Positions 1 through 12,278 of a DNA stretch of 64,000 nucleotides are shown one piece after another. Position 1 is the stretch's first letter; each line of letters begins with the position of its first letter. The DNA is from Suillus spraguei (lineage: Eukaryota; Basidiomycota; Agaricomycetes; Boletales; Suillaceae), in assembly GCA_016800925.1 (NCBI GenBank), contig JABCPU010000165.1, forward strand, positions 62,001-126,000, given 5' to 3'. Both the position numbers and the translations under genes were made by a program. Below the pieces are notes generated by a model. That model did not search any database and was not told the DNA's origin. It worked only from the letters and a program-made list of their open reading frames with translations.

Positions 1-791
<791 letters not shown>

Positions 792-3056
792 ATGCCTTCA
801 AACGAAAAATTGGACTCTGAAAAACTTTCAGAGCACGAGACTGAGAGATATCCAGATTCTGACCGTGACAAGGACAAATCTCACAAGTCAAAGTCTTCTT
901 CAAAGTGTACTACAAGTCTCATCTCCTCTTCCTCTCCTAGACTTAATATTTTCTTTTCTAGCCAAAGATCTCTCACATGTTCCTTGCAAATTCTTCAAGG
1001 TCGGCGCTTGCACAGCAGGCTCTTCTTGTCCATTCTCCCATAACGTCCAAGAGCCTGGTCAGCAGAAGGACGTCTGTGCATGGTTCGTCAAGGGAAACTG
1101 CAAGTTTGGCCACAAGTGTGCTTTAGCACATGTTCTTCCTGGCCAGAGTATGTCCATGGACAGGAAAAATAAGAAGTCGGCCCAGCTCGCTGCCAATGCC
1201 GCGGGAAGTGGTGGTCCGAAGGATAGCCCAAAAGCAGGGAAGAGTGTCAGAAAAGATCCTCATGTGCATAATGGTTCAGGAGGCACCTCTGCTGCAGGGA
1301 ATGTTCGCGGAAGTCTTCTTTCCGGTTCCACAGCTCCTACAAGATCTCTCAGCGCTTCCTCTCGTCCCCCAATTTCCATGCCGTTAAAAGCTACAATTTC
1401 CCCATCCGCCCCCGCCCCACCCCTCAAAGATACCGATTTCGCTTCATTTTCTCTCCCAGATGATACAGAGAAGTTGCCAGCAGCGCCTCTTCAGAGACGA
1501 CCTACGCCGCCATTCGAACCCAAGTCACCGGCACCTGCTCAAGCTAGCGAGTTTAAGGAAGACCGCAAAAGTCCCTCCCCACCAACACTCCCTCTCAGCA
1601 TGCCTAGTACACGACGTTCGGGTTTACCACATCGTCCTGCAGATTCCGCGGATCTTGGCCCCATTGGATCCCCGCCACGTGGCTCCCTTCCCCGCACTGG
1701 ACTCGCCAATGGATTTTCACCCGGCACATCGCCTGCTGCTGCTCCAGTATCATCTACGCTGCCTACTCAGTCCCAGACTGTATTCCAGTCGTATGATGCC
1801 AAACCCTCGATACTGGACACGAAACATCGTTCCGGGCTTGCCGCATCTCTCGGCACGTGGAAGACAGAGCTCGGTCCAGTTCCATCGCAAGTTGTCACTC
1901 GTGGGGATGGAAGTCTTAATATGCGTGATCTCGATCACGAGATTGCTGTAGAAGACGAAGACCTAGAGGAATTCCTGCCAAGCTCCCTTAATGACCTTCT
2001 GACGCCCGAGGAACGTTCTCGCAGAATGTCGCGTACGAATCGCCCTGCTCAGGTGCACAACAATGGTCTTGGTCTTGACCCTCCTTTCCTTACCGCACAT
2101 TCGCAAGTGGAGGGTTCCCGCCACCATTATTCACGTTCCGTGCCCGCTACTTCGCTCCTCGGTGATGTAAAGTCTATTTGGGCAGAGCGGACCGGAGGGC
2201 TTCCCGGCTCTCCTGACACATCTCATGCATTCAATCTTGCAGTCGGCACGCCTAGTTCATTCAAATCCTCCAGCGGCTTCGGTGGACGCTCCTTTACTAA
2301 TGAAGATGTGAACCCATCTTCTTCCCTTCTTTCTCCATCCAATGCTTCTGCCGCTTTTCTCCCTTCTTTACACCAGTATTACCTTAACTCAAAGCCTAGT
2401 GGCATCCAGCGCTCTACTTCTGGTCTCAGCCGACCTGCTGGATCCCCCCTACAGCCATCCGCCCCTCAGAACCCACCCCAAACCTCATTCTCCCCCCGCG
2501 GATTAGTTCTCTCGGTGGTCATCGTACGCCGTTCGACGAACACGCATCTGGACGGCCTATTCCATTCGGTGAGAGTGAGGAGCGCCCAGCTGCTATTTCC
2601 CCCTCCATCCGGGCTCTGCAGGCACACGCACCAGGGCAGAGTCTACCGCAAGGGCTTGCAGCAGGTTACTCCCGCATCCACGCACTCCCAATGGCGATGT
2701 CGCCCTCCTCGGCTGCAGCTATCAGCCCTGGCTCCAACAACCCATACTCCCTTAACCAGGACTGGGTTGGGGGTTCTGCGACTCAAGGTGATCATCTTTC
2801 CGCTGCAGATGTGGGAGGCATGCCTCTCTCGAGCTCGATGGCGGGCCTGGAGTCGATGTTCTCGCGCTTGTCATACTCTGCTGCAGCAACGTCGCGGTCG
2901 CCTCTCAACAGTGGCATGGCGCATTCGCCAACGCAAGGCTCGCCACTGGGTGTCCAGCGTAGCGCGCCTGGCAACCGGAACTGGCATGCGCAGAGCCCGT
3001 TGAGCAAGCCCGTTGTTACGGCGGATGATGATGAGCTATTCAGTATGGATGGATGA
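792..3056 (+). CDS. CCCH zinc-finger protein with apparent 1-base frameshift
   Basis: A probable RNA-binding protein with two CCCH fingers. Exon 1 runs 792-906, an intron covers 907-961 and exon 2 continues to the stop at 3054-3056. The fingers are C-x7-C-x5-C-x3-H: one around KFFKVGACTAGSSCPFSH and a second around CAWFVKGNCKFGHKCALAH. The rest is long, low-complexity and rich in Ser and Pro, ending in an acidic tail (ADDDELFSMDG). The reading frame changes at a run of six C at 2492-2497. Before it, the frame runs to SFSP. After it, the frame one base earlier is open for about 185 codons to the stop and has matching composition. Adding one base gives 736 residues. I read the break as a homopolymer error or very recent mutation. 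Partner RNAs cannot be inferred. Confidence 0.85.
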
Positions 3057-3610
3057 ATAGTAAGCTGCGCATAGAAGTAAAAAGTAAGTGTTGTAAAGGC
3101 AAGTGTACGCGATGACGAATTGTTGTTGTTATAATTGCTAGCCGCGCCTCTACTTTGGTTTCGGGAGGACGCCATACCTCACCAGTCACTCTTGTTGTAT
3201 TACATGGTGTATGTATGTGTGGGGGCTGCCAGATGCATCTACGTAAAATATATTTATACCACTTCTCTTAATCATTGGTTCAGGTCGTCATGTCCGTTAC
3301 TAGGTTTTTTTTTGCTACCTTTTGTTGCCTGTGGCAGCCAGTCACACGTTTAAATTTTATTCTACGGAATTTATATGAGCGGGTGTACCTGCAATAGCTA
3401 AGGTACTGTGTACGGCTATCCGGTGGTATACATCAGGCTGGTGACGTCGAGTTATGTTACTGCTAGCCCACATTTTTGAAACGACATTAGTTTCTTCTGA
3501 TTGTTCTTCTGAGGGTTGTTGTAAATAATTCATGAGCACGTGACTGCGTCAAAGTCGCGACTTGTCTCAGATGTTATAGCATACTCTGATATTACTCTTC
3601 CACCACAATC
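3057..3610. other. Intergenic, no gene seen
   Basis: The 3' flank of the zinc-finger gene and the promoter of the next gene. Open frames here are short and show no recognisable domain. Confidence 0.5.
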
Positions 3611-4878
3611 ATGATCGAACCTACCCCCATTATTGACCTCACCACCTCCAGAACTGCAGGGACGTCGTCAGCAACACATTTGATCAATGCCAAAAATCTT
3701 CAGGCTATGCTGGACGATGCAAAAGCGGGACTCCGAATAGTCAACGCTCATACTGAGCTATCCACACATACTTGGGATGGGATTGAAGAATGGGTTGGTG
3801 AAGATGGCGCACTGGGACTTAAAGATCCTAAGATCGTTGAGAGCGATGTGCAAGCACAAATCGTGCGTGTTTTACATGCCCAAATCATCGATGGTGCTTA
3901 TTGGCTATTCAACCGTCGATCCTTAATAACAGTCTTTCCTAAGGAAGCTTAAGTTTCTTTACCTGGAACAAAATGCAAAGGATAAGTACGTGAAGACCAT
4001 TGTCAGTGACGATGCCCCGCTGGTGACACCTGCACTAAATGAGGAACTCCGAGTACGGAATGAGGAGAAGAAGACTACACTACGTGAGCACAAAGCGAAG
4101 CTAGCGGAAAGAAGGGACGATCTTCGAGCACTTTCTGGATTCGTAGAAGAGGGCGTGTATCGTAGACTGTTACGTTCTCATATACTTCATGCTAACAATC
4201 ATCATAGATTACAAGAAAGCGCAAGCTCTTACTCTCCAAGCATCCACGCTCTCACAAAAGATACTCGATGCACGTCTATCACTTACTCGCTTGCGACAAG
4301 CCCATCCCCATCCTCGGCTGACAATAACTACAGCGAACCAGCAACTTGATGGCCAGGTAGAAGAGATGCAGGCACTAGACGCAGAACTTGCAGATGCGCA
4401 CGAGAAGATTGCTACTGTACGAGAGCGGATAAAAGTTGGGACGGGTGAGGTCGAGAAGCTGAGGAGTGTTAGAGCGGATGTGGAAAAAGCTGTTGAAATC
4501 GGTGCGGGTGAGAGAGTGGAAGACGGAAGAGTGGTTGGACTATATGATTGGTGCGTAATTTCCAACATAAAACTGCCTCTTATTTCTAACCCTCTTATTT
4601 CACGCAGGTTCTCAACCACGACCTCAACCCATCATGCGCTCGTTTCACTTCTCTCTGCACACAGTGAGTCTGACAACGAGCTGCGCCTCACCTACCGTAT
4701 GCATGAGCGTGAGGTATGTATAACGCTGTTGTTCATACCTAATACGCGCCGCTTGGCCGAGGCACGGGTAGAGGGCATCGAAGAACGCGTAATAGGAGAC
4801 GTTGCAGATGCACACGTCATGGAAAATGATGTATCTGGGCTTGTGTGGGCTGTGCTCGCGAGAGCAAGGGCCATATAA
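3611..4878 (+). CDS. Coiled-coil kinetochore protein, Sos7-like
   Basis: A predicted protein of 361 residues in four exons (3611-3862, 3933-4152, 4208-4550, 4608-4878); the exon lengths sum to a whole number of codons. The key segment is LRKLKFLYLEQNAKDKYV, which resembles the conserved start of the Sos7 coiled-coil family. It is followed by long heptad-rich helices and a GLYDWF segment leading into a small globular C-terminus (ELRLTYRMHEREVCITLLFI). In fission yeast, Sos7 partners Spc7/KNL1 at the outer kinetochore; family membership here is inferred from memory of that motif. The splice between exons 2 and 3 fits only if the intron uses a GC donor at 4153 (gcgtgt...catag), or if a base is wrong there. 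An alternative is another coiled-coil mitotic protein. Confidence 0.6.
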
Positions 4879-4978
4879 TATTATGTGTGTTGTTACTGGT
4901 CATTCCTTTTGGGGACAATGTGACGCTCACACGAGAGTCACTCACTCTGAGCTGTCCATTACCTAGGAGTTAACGTTC

Positions 4979-5227
4979 ATGGCCGCTGCACTTACAAAGC
5001 CTAGTAGACCCTTGCCGCAAAGGACGGGCTGGGTACATAATTCAGATATACCTGAACAACGTCTGGGCATCGAACTTGCCGAGGATGAGGATGAGGAAAA
5101 AACTTATTCCTGCGTTCGAGTGAGTACGTCACAGGAGTGTAGAATCTGGCAGCTCTTGACTATTATTCCACGACCAGCGGTGGGGTCGGCACGTGATACG
5201 GTATGTTACAAAGCCATCTATGTGTAG
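4979..5227 (+). CDS. Small unidentified open frame, possibly first exon
   Basis: An ATG at 4979 opens a frame of 82 codons. The first 47 or so look protein-like (basic start, then ELAEDEDEEKTY). A good donor (gtgagt) at about 5120 suggests an intron, with possible short exons ending near 5190 and 5250. The reading becomes uninformative as it nears the transposon island starting around 5.3 kb. It may be a small gene or the 5' remnant of a gene cut by that island. I do not recognise the protein. Confidence 0.3.
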   Translation: MAAALTKPSRPLPQRTGWVHNSDIPEQRLGIELAEDEDEEKTYSCVRVSTSQECRIWQLLTIIPRPAVGSARDTVCYKAIYV

Positions 5228-5336
5228 CTGTCGATTTTCGTGGCAACAAGAAGGTAATCGGATATATTAACCAGTTGATACTATCTGATTATACAAATAG
5301 TGGTAAACGACGTTGTGCAGCTATTTGGGCTCAAAA

Positions 5337-5380
5337 CCCACAGGGTTTCGCGACCCGAAACACTGTTTCGAACCTGTGGG
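5337..5380. repeat. GC-rich nested hairpin near the YR element edge
   Basis: CCCACAGG at 5337-5344 pairs perfectly with CCTGTGGG at 5373-5380. Inside it, GTTTCG at 5345-5350 pairs with CGAAAC at 5356-5361. The structure lies about 110 bases beyond the recombinase stop codon, so it could belong to the terminal or split repeats of the YR retrotransposon, but I cannot show this. Confidence 0.4.
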
Positions 5381-5492
5381 GAAGGTCCAGGATGAGCCGT
5401 GATTCCCAACTATAAGGAGCCCTGCGACGCGTCAGGCGCAGCATGGACTCCCGATTCAAAGGAGAAGGGCGAGATGATGCGAGCTTACCTAG

Positions 5493-6640
5493 TTAGCGTA
5501 TCAATGGCATGGTATAGCGGGTGAAGGGCTCCAGAGCCAGTGACTCTTGAAGGTAAGGTGCTAGTATCAGCGCGTGGTTGCGCAAGTAAATGGTGAACGC
5601 TTCGCTCGACCATCTACCCATAGACTTGACGACGTCGAATGGAACTCCTCGAAGTAAATATTCCAAGGTTCCTCCAATCTGCAGCCCGTGACCCTTAAGA
5701 TTTCCTAGTCCTGCTCTTTTCACTATTCCACTGATCCGTTTCCAGAACTCTGACTTGGTTAACGGTCTCATGCCTTTCTTGTGCTTCCAGGCGAAAAGGT
5801 GACTGTCTCGCAGTGGGTCGTTGATTAAGAGATGGTTGAGCATGGCAGATTTGGGATCCGAGAGGTTTTGTTGTTGGGCCCAGTATACTCCTTCTCCAGC
5901 TGCTGCAGCCTTGGTGCGTGGTAGGAATATCTTGGTAACTCTAAGCTCATGTCTGTCTTCAACGTCCATTTCTATGTCCGAGTGCTTGACATGCATCGCC
6001 GGGTCGAAGATCTTCATCGATTTTACCGTGAGCTCTCCTACACGACATAAAGCGTAAAAGGCGCTCGTTAAGCATGCGAATACTGCTGCGTCGAGAGGTG
6101 CTGTTAGGTCTAAATGGTTCCGTATATCAAGGATAAATTTAACAGTAAAGGGTTCTTGTTTGGGTCATTTGGAAGAGTCTGGGGTCAATTCTAATGCTCC
6201 ATCTAGCAATGCTTTGAGCTCGTTATGTTGAACCTCCCATGGTTGACCGTGCAAGGTATGCCAGGCCTTGATTGCATAGGCATAGTTTGCTACCGTTTTT
6301 CCTGAATACGACCCTGCGCAGCTTGCCACGAAGTTTCGCATGGTCCGTGTGTCGATCGGACATCATTGTTCTTCTGGTATGTTCCTCTCATCACAGAAAA
6401 CATGAAATACCAGGAGACCTGCTCCATAACACTCTCTCATTCCCGGTGCACACAATCTATTCATCACCATCAAGACCCTCTGCAGATCCTCTTCCGAGAT
6501 GGCCAGAAAATGCCCATCTGCTGCTGTGGCTACTCTGGTTTCCACTGGAAACCAGAGTTTTAGTTTGTCTGTGCTGAGCAGTGCAGATGGAGTTGTGAGG
6601 GAATTGGAGTCAGACCTGTCTTGTATGGGAGCAGTTTTGT
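5493..6640 (-). pseudogene. Tyrosine recombinase of the YR retrotransposon
   Basis: A site-specific recombinase that would join the circular cDNA into the genome. Following one frame from about 6640, I read an N-terminal SAM-like arm-binding part (AISEEDLQRVL, GAGLLVFHVFCDERN), a core-binding part (TMRNFVASCAGSYSGKTVANYAYAIKAWH, shortened here) and the catalytic domain with KGHGLQIGG, GRWSSEAF and a C-terminal YLRNH segment with the likely nucleophilic tyrosine. Two in-frame TGA codons (6363-6365 and 6165-6167) sit where related proteins would fit CGA arginine. The H-x-x-R motif reads H-G-L-Q: the catalytic arginine is glutamine (codon 5679-5681, CGG to CAG). All three are CpG transitions. 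The protein is dead by sequence. Confidence 0.8.
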
Positions 6641-6719
6641 TACAGGATCTGGTGGGAGAAATGCACTAAAGCACATGTTGCTTGCAGGTGTGTTGTTGTC
6701 TCTGGTGAATGTGAAAGAG

Positions 6720-7155
6720 TGTTACGAACTGGGATAGTTCTTAACATGCAAAATCAGAAGAGAGCTTTCAGGTGTGGATTCTGACTGATGCACAAGAGCA
6801 AGGTTTGACATACAAGACTTGGCTAAGTGAGTATGAGATCAAGAATAGAGACTAAGGCTAAGGAGTGCTTAGACTTAGAGACAATTCAGATGACTATGGT
6901 TGGAGACCTTAGCAAAAGGATTTCCAAGGTAAAACCCAGTAAGATTAAAGTAAGGAATACAAGTGTAATACAATGTGCTTAAATAAGCCAATATGTGTGC
7001 ATGGACCAAGAGAGATGTGAGAATGTAAGTGCATATCCCAAAGAGGAAGGCAGCTATAGTACAGACATGTTGAGCGTATGAGTTAAGAGACATGTCATGT
7101 GATATACAAAGTATGAGCGAAGAGAAAATGAATAGGGACAAGTACTACTGTAACA
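6720..7155 (-). mobile_element. Solo LTR (family A), 436 bp, nested in YR element
   Basis: On the minus strand it begins TGTTACAG and ends CGTAACA, so the ends are short inverted repeats TGTTAC/GTAACA. It is flanked by a perfect 5-bp duplication AAGAG (6715-6719 and 7156-7160). Removing the LTR and one duplication rejoins the retrotransposon sequence. Its inner sequence matches the copy at 43390-43862 over its length, in the opposite orientation. No internal retrotransposon genes are present, so it is a recombination-derived solo LTR. Confidence 0.92.
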
Positions 7156-7160
7156 AAGAG

Positions 7161-9080
7161 CGTGTCATTGATGATGCCCGTATCTTTCTTGGCAAAGTTA
7201 TTGATACTGCTGCGAGAAGATTTCTTGGGGGCATCTGACTGGGCTCCATCTGTGCTGTATTTGCTTGGGACCATAGAGATGATAAATGGGTGAATGATGT
7301 ATGCTTCAAGCTCTCTTGGAATTGGGAGGAGCGGCAGTAAGCGCTCTGTGCTGCCGTAGACTCCTCTGGACGGGTCATCTGCAGGGTTTGCTTTACTAGT
7401 GATGTACATTGGATGGAATGAATATGATGCTGTGGAATTGTTGATAAAGGTAAAGATTTGCTGAAATACTTCATTGACGGCCATATTCCTGCTGCGTCCA
7501 TTCCTCCATCCTTCAATGATGCCTTGATTGTCCCCGAAGACCTTGAAGTGTCATTGCGCTCCTCCCATGCTGACAAGGTAGAGAACAAGTAGCTTGAAGC
7601 CAACTGCTTCCGCCCATCCAATGTCCCTTTTTCTGTTGAGAGTCTGCCAGCCTTTGCGAAGACGCCAGGCATGCCACTTGATTCCGATGGTGATAGCGAT
7701 TCTGACCCCAGAGCTGGCATCTGAGTATGCTTCAGGATTGAATAGAGTGAGAGGTCTGAGTATCGGCGACCGACAAATGAGCACTGCAGTAGAGATTTCC
7801 ACCAGAGAAGATCAGACTCGAGGCTTTTGATGGGCCTCCATGGAATGAATGGCTTTTCAAAGGCAAGGCACAGCATAGCTTCAAGTGACATAAGATATGC
7901 GCATCCTTTCAGAACGACAAGGGTGGTATGCAATAACCTACCATATAGCTGCTGTATGTCATTAACACATGTGTGCTGCAACTCTGCCACACCTTGATTG
8001 CTGATAAGTACTTCTTTTCGTCAAGATAGACCTTGTCCCATGCCAGATCCCATATGATGCCAATGTAAGGATTGGCATATGTGAAGTCCTTATCTTTAAA
8101 AGGTTCCCAGGGCACATTGAGCTCATCTGAAGCATTGTTGATGTCTGACAAGTTGCAGGAGAACTTGGTGTCCTCCACTGACCTGGGTGATGCCTCTGAA
8201 AGGTCCGTGATTGGAAACTGACAGTCTTCATCGAATTCTTCCAGTGTCCTGTCTTCAAACACGAAGCCTCCAAACCATATCCTACCCCCATCTTCTGTTT
8301 TCCTCTATTAATGATGTCCTGGTGCCAGGCCTGTCTCTTCTCATTGTATGCCTCAATGTACTGTTTGAGGATGCATATAAACAAGTAATCATCGACCCAT
8401 CTCGATGTGGGCCCAATTCCCACAAATGAAATAAGTCCAGTCCAGCATCAGTGAGATACCCATACACCCCAGCTGATGGTTGCAGACCAAAGCACATGCA
8501 CATGTCAATGTAGAAGAGATCTCCAGATATGTGGGAGACTGATCCTGGCCATTGTGAGGGGTGAATGGGGATAGTTCTATATGCTTCTGATATGTCCCTG
8601 ATTGTAATTTGTGATCCAGGTGGAAGGTGGCTGATTGTGAGTGTGATGACGTGAAAGGTGCCCCATGTACTGGGAAAATTGTCCAGATTAATGTAAGAAT
8701 TAATAGAAAGATTAGGGAACTTTGGTGATGTGGCATGAAGAAATGAATAGTTCTGAATGATGCGATAATGCCCTGGATGATCTGGCTTAGGAATGATTGA
8801 GAAGGGAGATGATTGAAAGGGCCTGATGAGATTTTCGACCTCTTTTGCTCTAAGCAGGCTGATATACCTTCCTTTCTCAAGTTCAGTCTGTATGATTGCG
8901 AGAAACTCTCGCTGGTATGTAATAATTGATTGCTTGTTAGGTGGCATTTGAGTGATGCTAATACTAGGGATACCAAGATGAAAGCCTCAACGTAGCCCTT
9001 CGGGTATGTGCAGGTACCTATCAATGAGGCCAGTCAATACCAACTTTGACGCCCAAGCATCTGGGTTGTATGGGGTAAGC
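7161..9080 (-). pseudogene. Reverse transcriptase-RNase H of the YR retrotransposon
   Basis: The polymerase region of the retrotransposon, broken into several frames. In order on the minus strand I see a pre-RT linker (TPYNPDAWASKLVL), RT fingers and palm (FSIIPKPDHPGHYRIIQNYS, ITIRDISEAYRTIPIHPSQW), the catalytic box WVDDYL (about 8388-8399), and a connection (YIGIIWDLAWDKVYLDEKK). RNase H has SDASSG near 7720, DNQGIIEGW near 7530 and SKANPADDPSRG near 7370-7400. These are hallmarks of DIRS-type polymerases. A TGA at 8987-8989 (CGT TGA GGC) interrupts the linker, and frames change near 8400, 8260 and 7990. It is followed directly by the solo LTR at 7155. Confidence 0.85.
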
Positions 9081-10541
9081 ACTTCATGCCTTCTGTGCTC
9101 GAGGGCATGCCTGAGCTCTGTGAGTGGAGGCACCGCATCCAGAACAGAAATGCCTTTGATTGTGAGTGATCTCTGAGCATCTGCTGACCCACTGCCAGTT
9201 GCTGCATATGGGCTTGCCATCTCGCATGGTGAGAAGTGTGCTGATGTGAGAACAGAGAGTGTCGAATGCATCGTCCCATGTCCTGTGGGCTTTGCATTCG
9301 ATGATTCTGTGTGGGTTTCATCCAAGACATACAGTGCAAACGGAGAGGACTCCTCCATTTGCGCCTGTCTGAAAATCCTGATGTGGCCTCTTTGCTCTGC
9401 CAGAGTGCTCTGGTAATGCTGACCTCCTGCGTGACTCCTTCCAGTCACGTTGCCTCAACAATGAGCTGACGTGTTGGTCAGACTGTGGCAGGTGGTGAAG
9501 CATGTGGCATGATGCATATAGCATGTGATGTGTGATGCGTAGCATGTGGTGTGAAGCATGTAGCATGTGTGGCATTGTAGGTTCATATTGAAGAAAATAT
9601 GCAAAGAAGTTGATTAATTTGCATGTCATTTGTCAGCCAGAGTGGACACTGACCTTGTAGTCTCTCGCATTGTCTCTCTTGTTGTGCTCCTCCCAGTATA
9701 CTCTCTCCCTTGTGTCTTTCAACACCTTCTCATTGACAACAGAGAGATCATATGGTCTGACTGAGGACTTCACTGCAACGTGCTAGCATTTGTGCTGCTC
9801 TGCTTGATAGGTCAACAGAGACTTCTGCACTATGGGATCTCAAAGCGATCAGTACTTGTGGACTTGGATATTTATCCAGAAGTGTGCCATCATGTGAACT
9901 CTGTCCTCTGGCCAGTCCGCTTCCTCTATTGCTATCAAAAAGCAAGGACATGCCTAACAAAACTCTTTGAAGGGTAAGTTTTCATCATTTACTACTGCCC
10001 ACCCACTCCTTGTAGAAGCTGATGATACCCAGGCTGTTGAGCCATCAGCCAATGTAGAAAGAATCATGGCATTGTCATCAATGGTCTTCTTTGTATTGGC
10101 TTTGTCTAGTCCATCGTTAGTGAAATACCAGAGTTCCACATACTCACCCTTGTCTAGCTTCCTCAGTGCATAAGAGCATGGCATGATGACTGGGTCATCA
10201 GGTATGCCTTCTTCAAGGATCAGAATGAACTTATGCTTGTTCTTCTTATTCTCTTCCTTGGGTGCTGCCTCCTCTTCCTCAATCCTTTTTTGGTTGAGAT
10301 GTTCTTGCTCATCTTCTTCTAGTCTCTCTCAGTGTTCCTGCCGTTCCCTGTCATCGTCTACCTGTTGTTGCCATAAGATCTTGACTGCATTGTTGTTGGC
10401 CTCCCAGATGTTCCGAAGCAGTTGCATTGCTTGAGCTTCGGTTGTGTTATCATTGACCAATTGTGCCCAAATGTTGACGAACACATTGGCAGCATAGTCC
10501 AGGAAAACATTGAGATTTGGATCGTTTTGAATTCTTGGCAT
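9060..10541 (-). pseudogene. Gag-like protein of the YR retrotransposon
   Basis: The start is at 10541 (MPRIQNDPNLNVFLDYAANV). The minus-strand frame continues through an acidic, helical stretch (RLEEDEQEHLNQKRIEEEEA), a conserved block (SYALRKLDKGEYVELWYF, DGSTAWVSSAS, EEADWPEDRVHMMAHFW) and ends in a Cys/His-rich part (ICSNWQWVSRCSEITHNQ, HFCSGCGASTHRAQACP) that looks like a zinc knuckle. This is the layout of the nucleocapsid ORF that precedes RT in fungal YR elements. Stops interrupt it: TGA at 10329-10331 and TAG at 9954-9956, both explicable as C-to-T changes, with further stops near 9870 and 9780. The downstream end overlaps the start of the RT region. Confidence 0.65.
9485..9580. repeat. 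Degenerate AGCATGTGG-type microsatellite
   Basis: Short imperfect units of the form (t/g)agcatgtgg(t/c)atgatg repeat through this stretch, interrupting the Gag-like frame. The interval reads open in minus-strand frames only as Met/His/Ala-rich low complexity. Confidence 0.6.
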
Positions 10542-10825
10542 GTTGGAATAGAATTTTCTATTTCTAAACTACAAAAAATGATGCGACAAAATGAGAGTGT
10601 AGTTGAGAAGTGGAGGATTTGCGAGTACTAATGTGGTAGTATGAAGCAAGAAGGTGGGAAACACGAAAAGCCGTGTCGCCACATAGACCTAATTCTATTC
10701 TTGTTCTCGTGCCTCCAACTCGTATAGAATACAATGTCATTGCAGAATCATCAAAGCAACTTACTTGTAAGGTCCTGTTTGGACAGTGAAATTTGAAATT
10801 TGAAATTTGTATCATGTGACTCACC

Positions 10826-12115
10826 TGTCATATACCGTACATTCAGGTCTAGATCAAATCCAATCCATGGACATCCAGACACCCAACCTACACATATCTG
10901 ATCCACCCATCCAATCCAGTTCACATATCCGATCCACCCATCCACTCCAATTCATATCCATCCATGTCCATATCCGATCCGTGTCCATATCCGATCCGAG
11001 TTCATATCCGAACTATTCCGCGCACCTGCGCATTACCCCTTTTAGAATATACCTGTGTCTCCGGCTTCTGGGTATCTCTGTGCTTCGGTTCTCGGTGATC
11101 TCTGCCTCCGTCTTGATAAGTATTTTGTACAAGCTTCATCTCCGGGTTCATAGCCTTATGTCCCGCTGTACTTACTAATGTGTTTCCGTATGCTTCAGAC
11201 ATAGCCTCGGACTATCCATACTTACCCTCCAGCATGCTCCTACAGTATATAAACTTGTAGTACAACTCCTGCAGACCTTAGTCTGATTCATTGTTCCTAC
11301 TTCTGTATATTCCTTTGATTACTCTGTATCCTGTTATCATGTCTATATAACTCCATCTCTGTTCTTGCACTTGGGCTCTGGCCCTTGTAAGCTTCCGACT
11401 CAGGCCTATGGGATCACTCCCTAGGCCGGAGCTTTGATCCTATGTCATATAAATCTTTTCGGACTTCGTCCATCTCCGTCTATCATCTGTTTCACCTCCG
11501 ACTCTACCGTTGGTAGTCTTATACTGTCTGTTTCTATTCCGGACCTTGTCCGGAGTAGTCTATACTATCTCTACACCATATCCGGACCTACTCCTCTCTA
11601 GTAGCCAACACTTCCTCTAAGATCCACAGAGCTATGCTCATCTGATCATCCGCTCCTCTGCTCCTCTGAGCTCTGGACCTTTGGACCCCTAGTCTCCGGA
11701 TCCATCCTATCCTATCCTCTGACATCTATGGATCATCTTTCCCTCCGGAGCTCTGCTCCTATCCTGCCCTGGACTTTGTCCAGCGGACCATCCTTCATCT
11801 GTTCAACTTGGAACTTGTTCCAGTAGTGTTACCATTACTCCCTACCTTCCGGAAATAGTTCTGGCGCATTCCTGCGCTCATCCGGAAGTCCATCGGAGCT
11901 CTGTCGAGCTATCCTGCCTTAGAGTTCATCTGGACCCTCCATCTGGACTCCACCAGAACTCTCCCTTGGACTTCATCCGAAATTAAGGGCACATACTTGG
12001 GTAAGGGGCACAGCGTACGAGCTGAGGCCAAGCCCCTTTGACTTTACAACCCTCCGGTACAACCCATGTAAGACCAGGACTTCTTACTAATCTCTGGTTT
12101 TGCATGGTCGTAACA
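10826..12115 (+). mobile_element. Solo LTR (family B), 1290 bp, nested in Harbinger
   Basis: It begins TGTCATATACC and ends GGTCGTAACA (TG...CA), flanked by a perfect 5-bp duplication TCACC (10821-10825 and 12116-12120). Its sequence is CT- and TCCGG-rich without a coding frame. Near the left it has a degenerate tandem run of CATATCCGATCC-type units (about 10905-11005), and a tatataaact motif at about 11245-11255 could be the LTR promoter. Orientation is assigned arbitrarily. It is longer than, and unrelated by eye to, the family A LTRs. Confidence 0.88.
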
Positions 12116-12278
12116 TCACCTGTGAGACTTGCCAGTTCATTCAGGAGATGCTGGGTCAAAGCAAGCAGTAGTAGGTACTGTAATTGATAACTGATGAATA
12201 GAATTGTGTCCCTACCTTTATACCCACCATTTCTGATGCCTCAAGCATGGCTCTACTCATTCCCTTCGTTCCCATGGA

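Larger units (their letters stand above)
5400..10640 (-). mobile_element. Tyrosine-recombinase (DIRS/Ngaro-like) retrotransposon, decayed
   Basis: Read on the minus strand, the order is Gag-like protein (10541 to about 9100), reverse transcriptase with RNase H (about 9080 to 7160) and tyrosine recombinase (about 6640 to 5493). That order and the lack of an integrase or aspartic protease place it in the DIRS superfamily, close to the fungal Ngaro-like group, which integrates by recombinase rather than DDE integrase. No copy of its terminal or split direct repeats was recognised, so the outer limits are approximate. A solo LTR at 6720-7155 interrupts it. Several in-frame stops and frame changes make it inactive. 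Confidence 0.8.

Noticed and set aside
9485..9580. A CRISPR-like array
   Set aside because: The units are short, imperfect and contiguous, without spacers, and the genome is eukaryotic.
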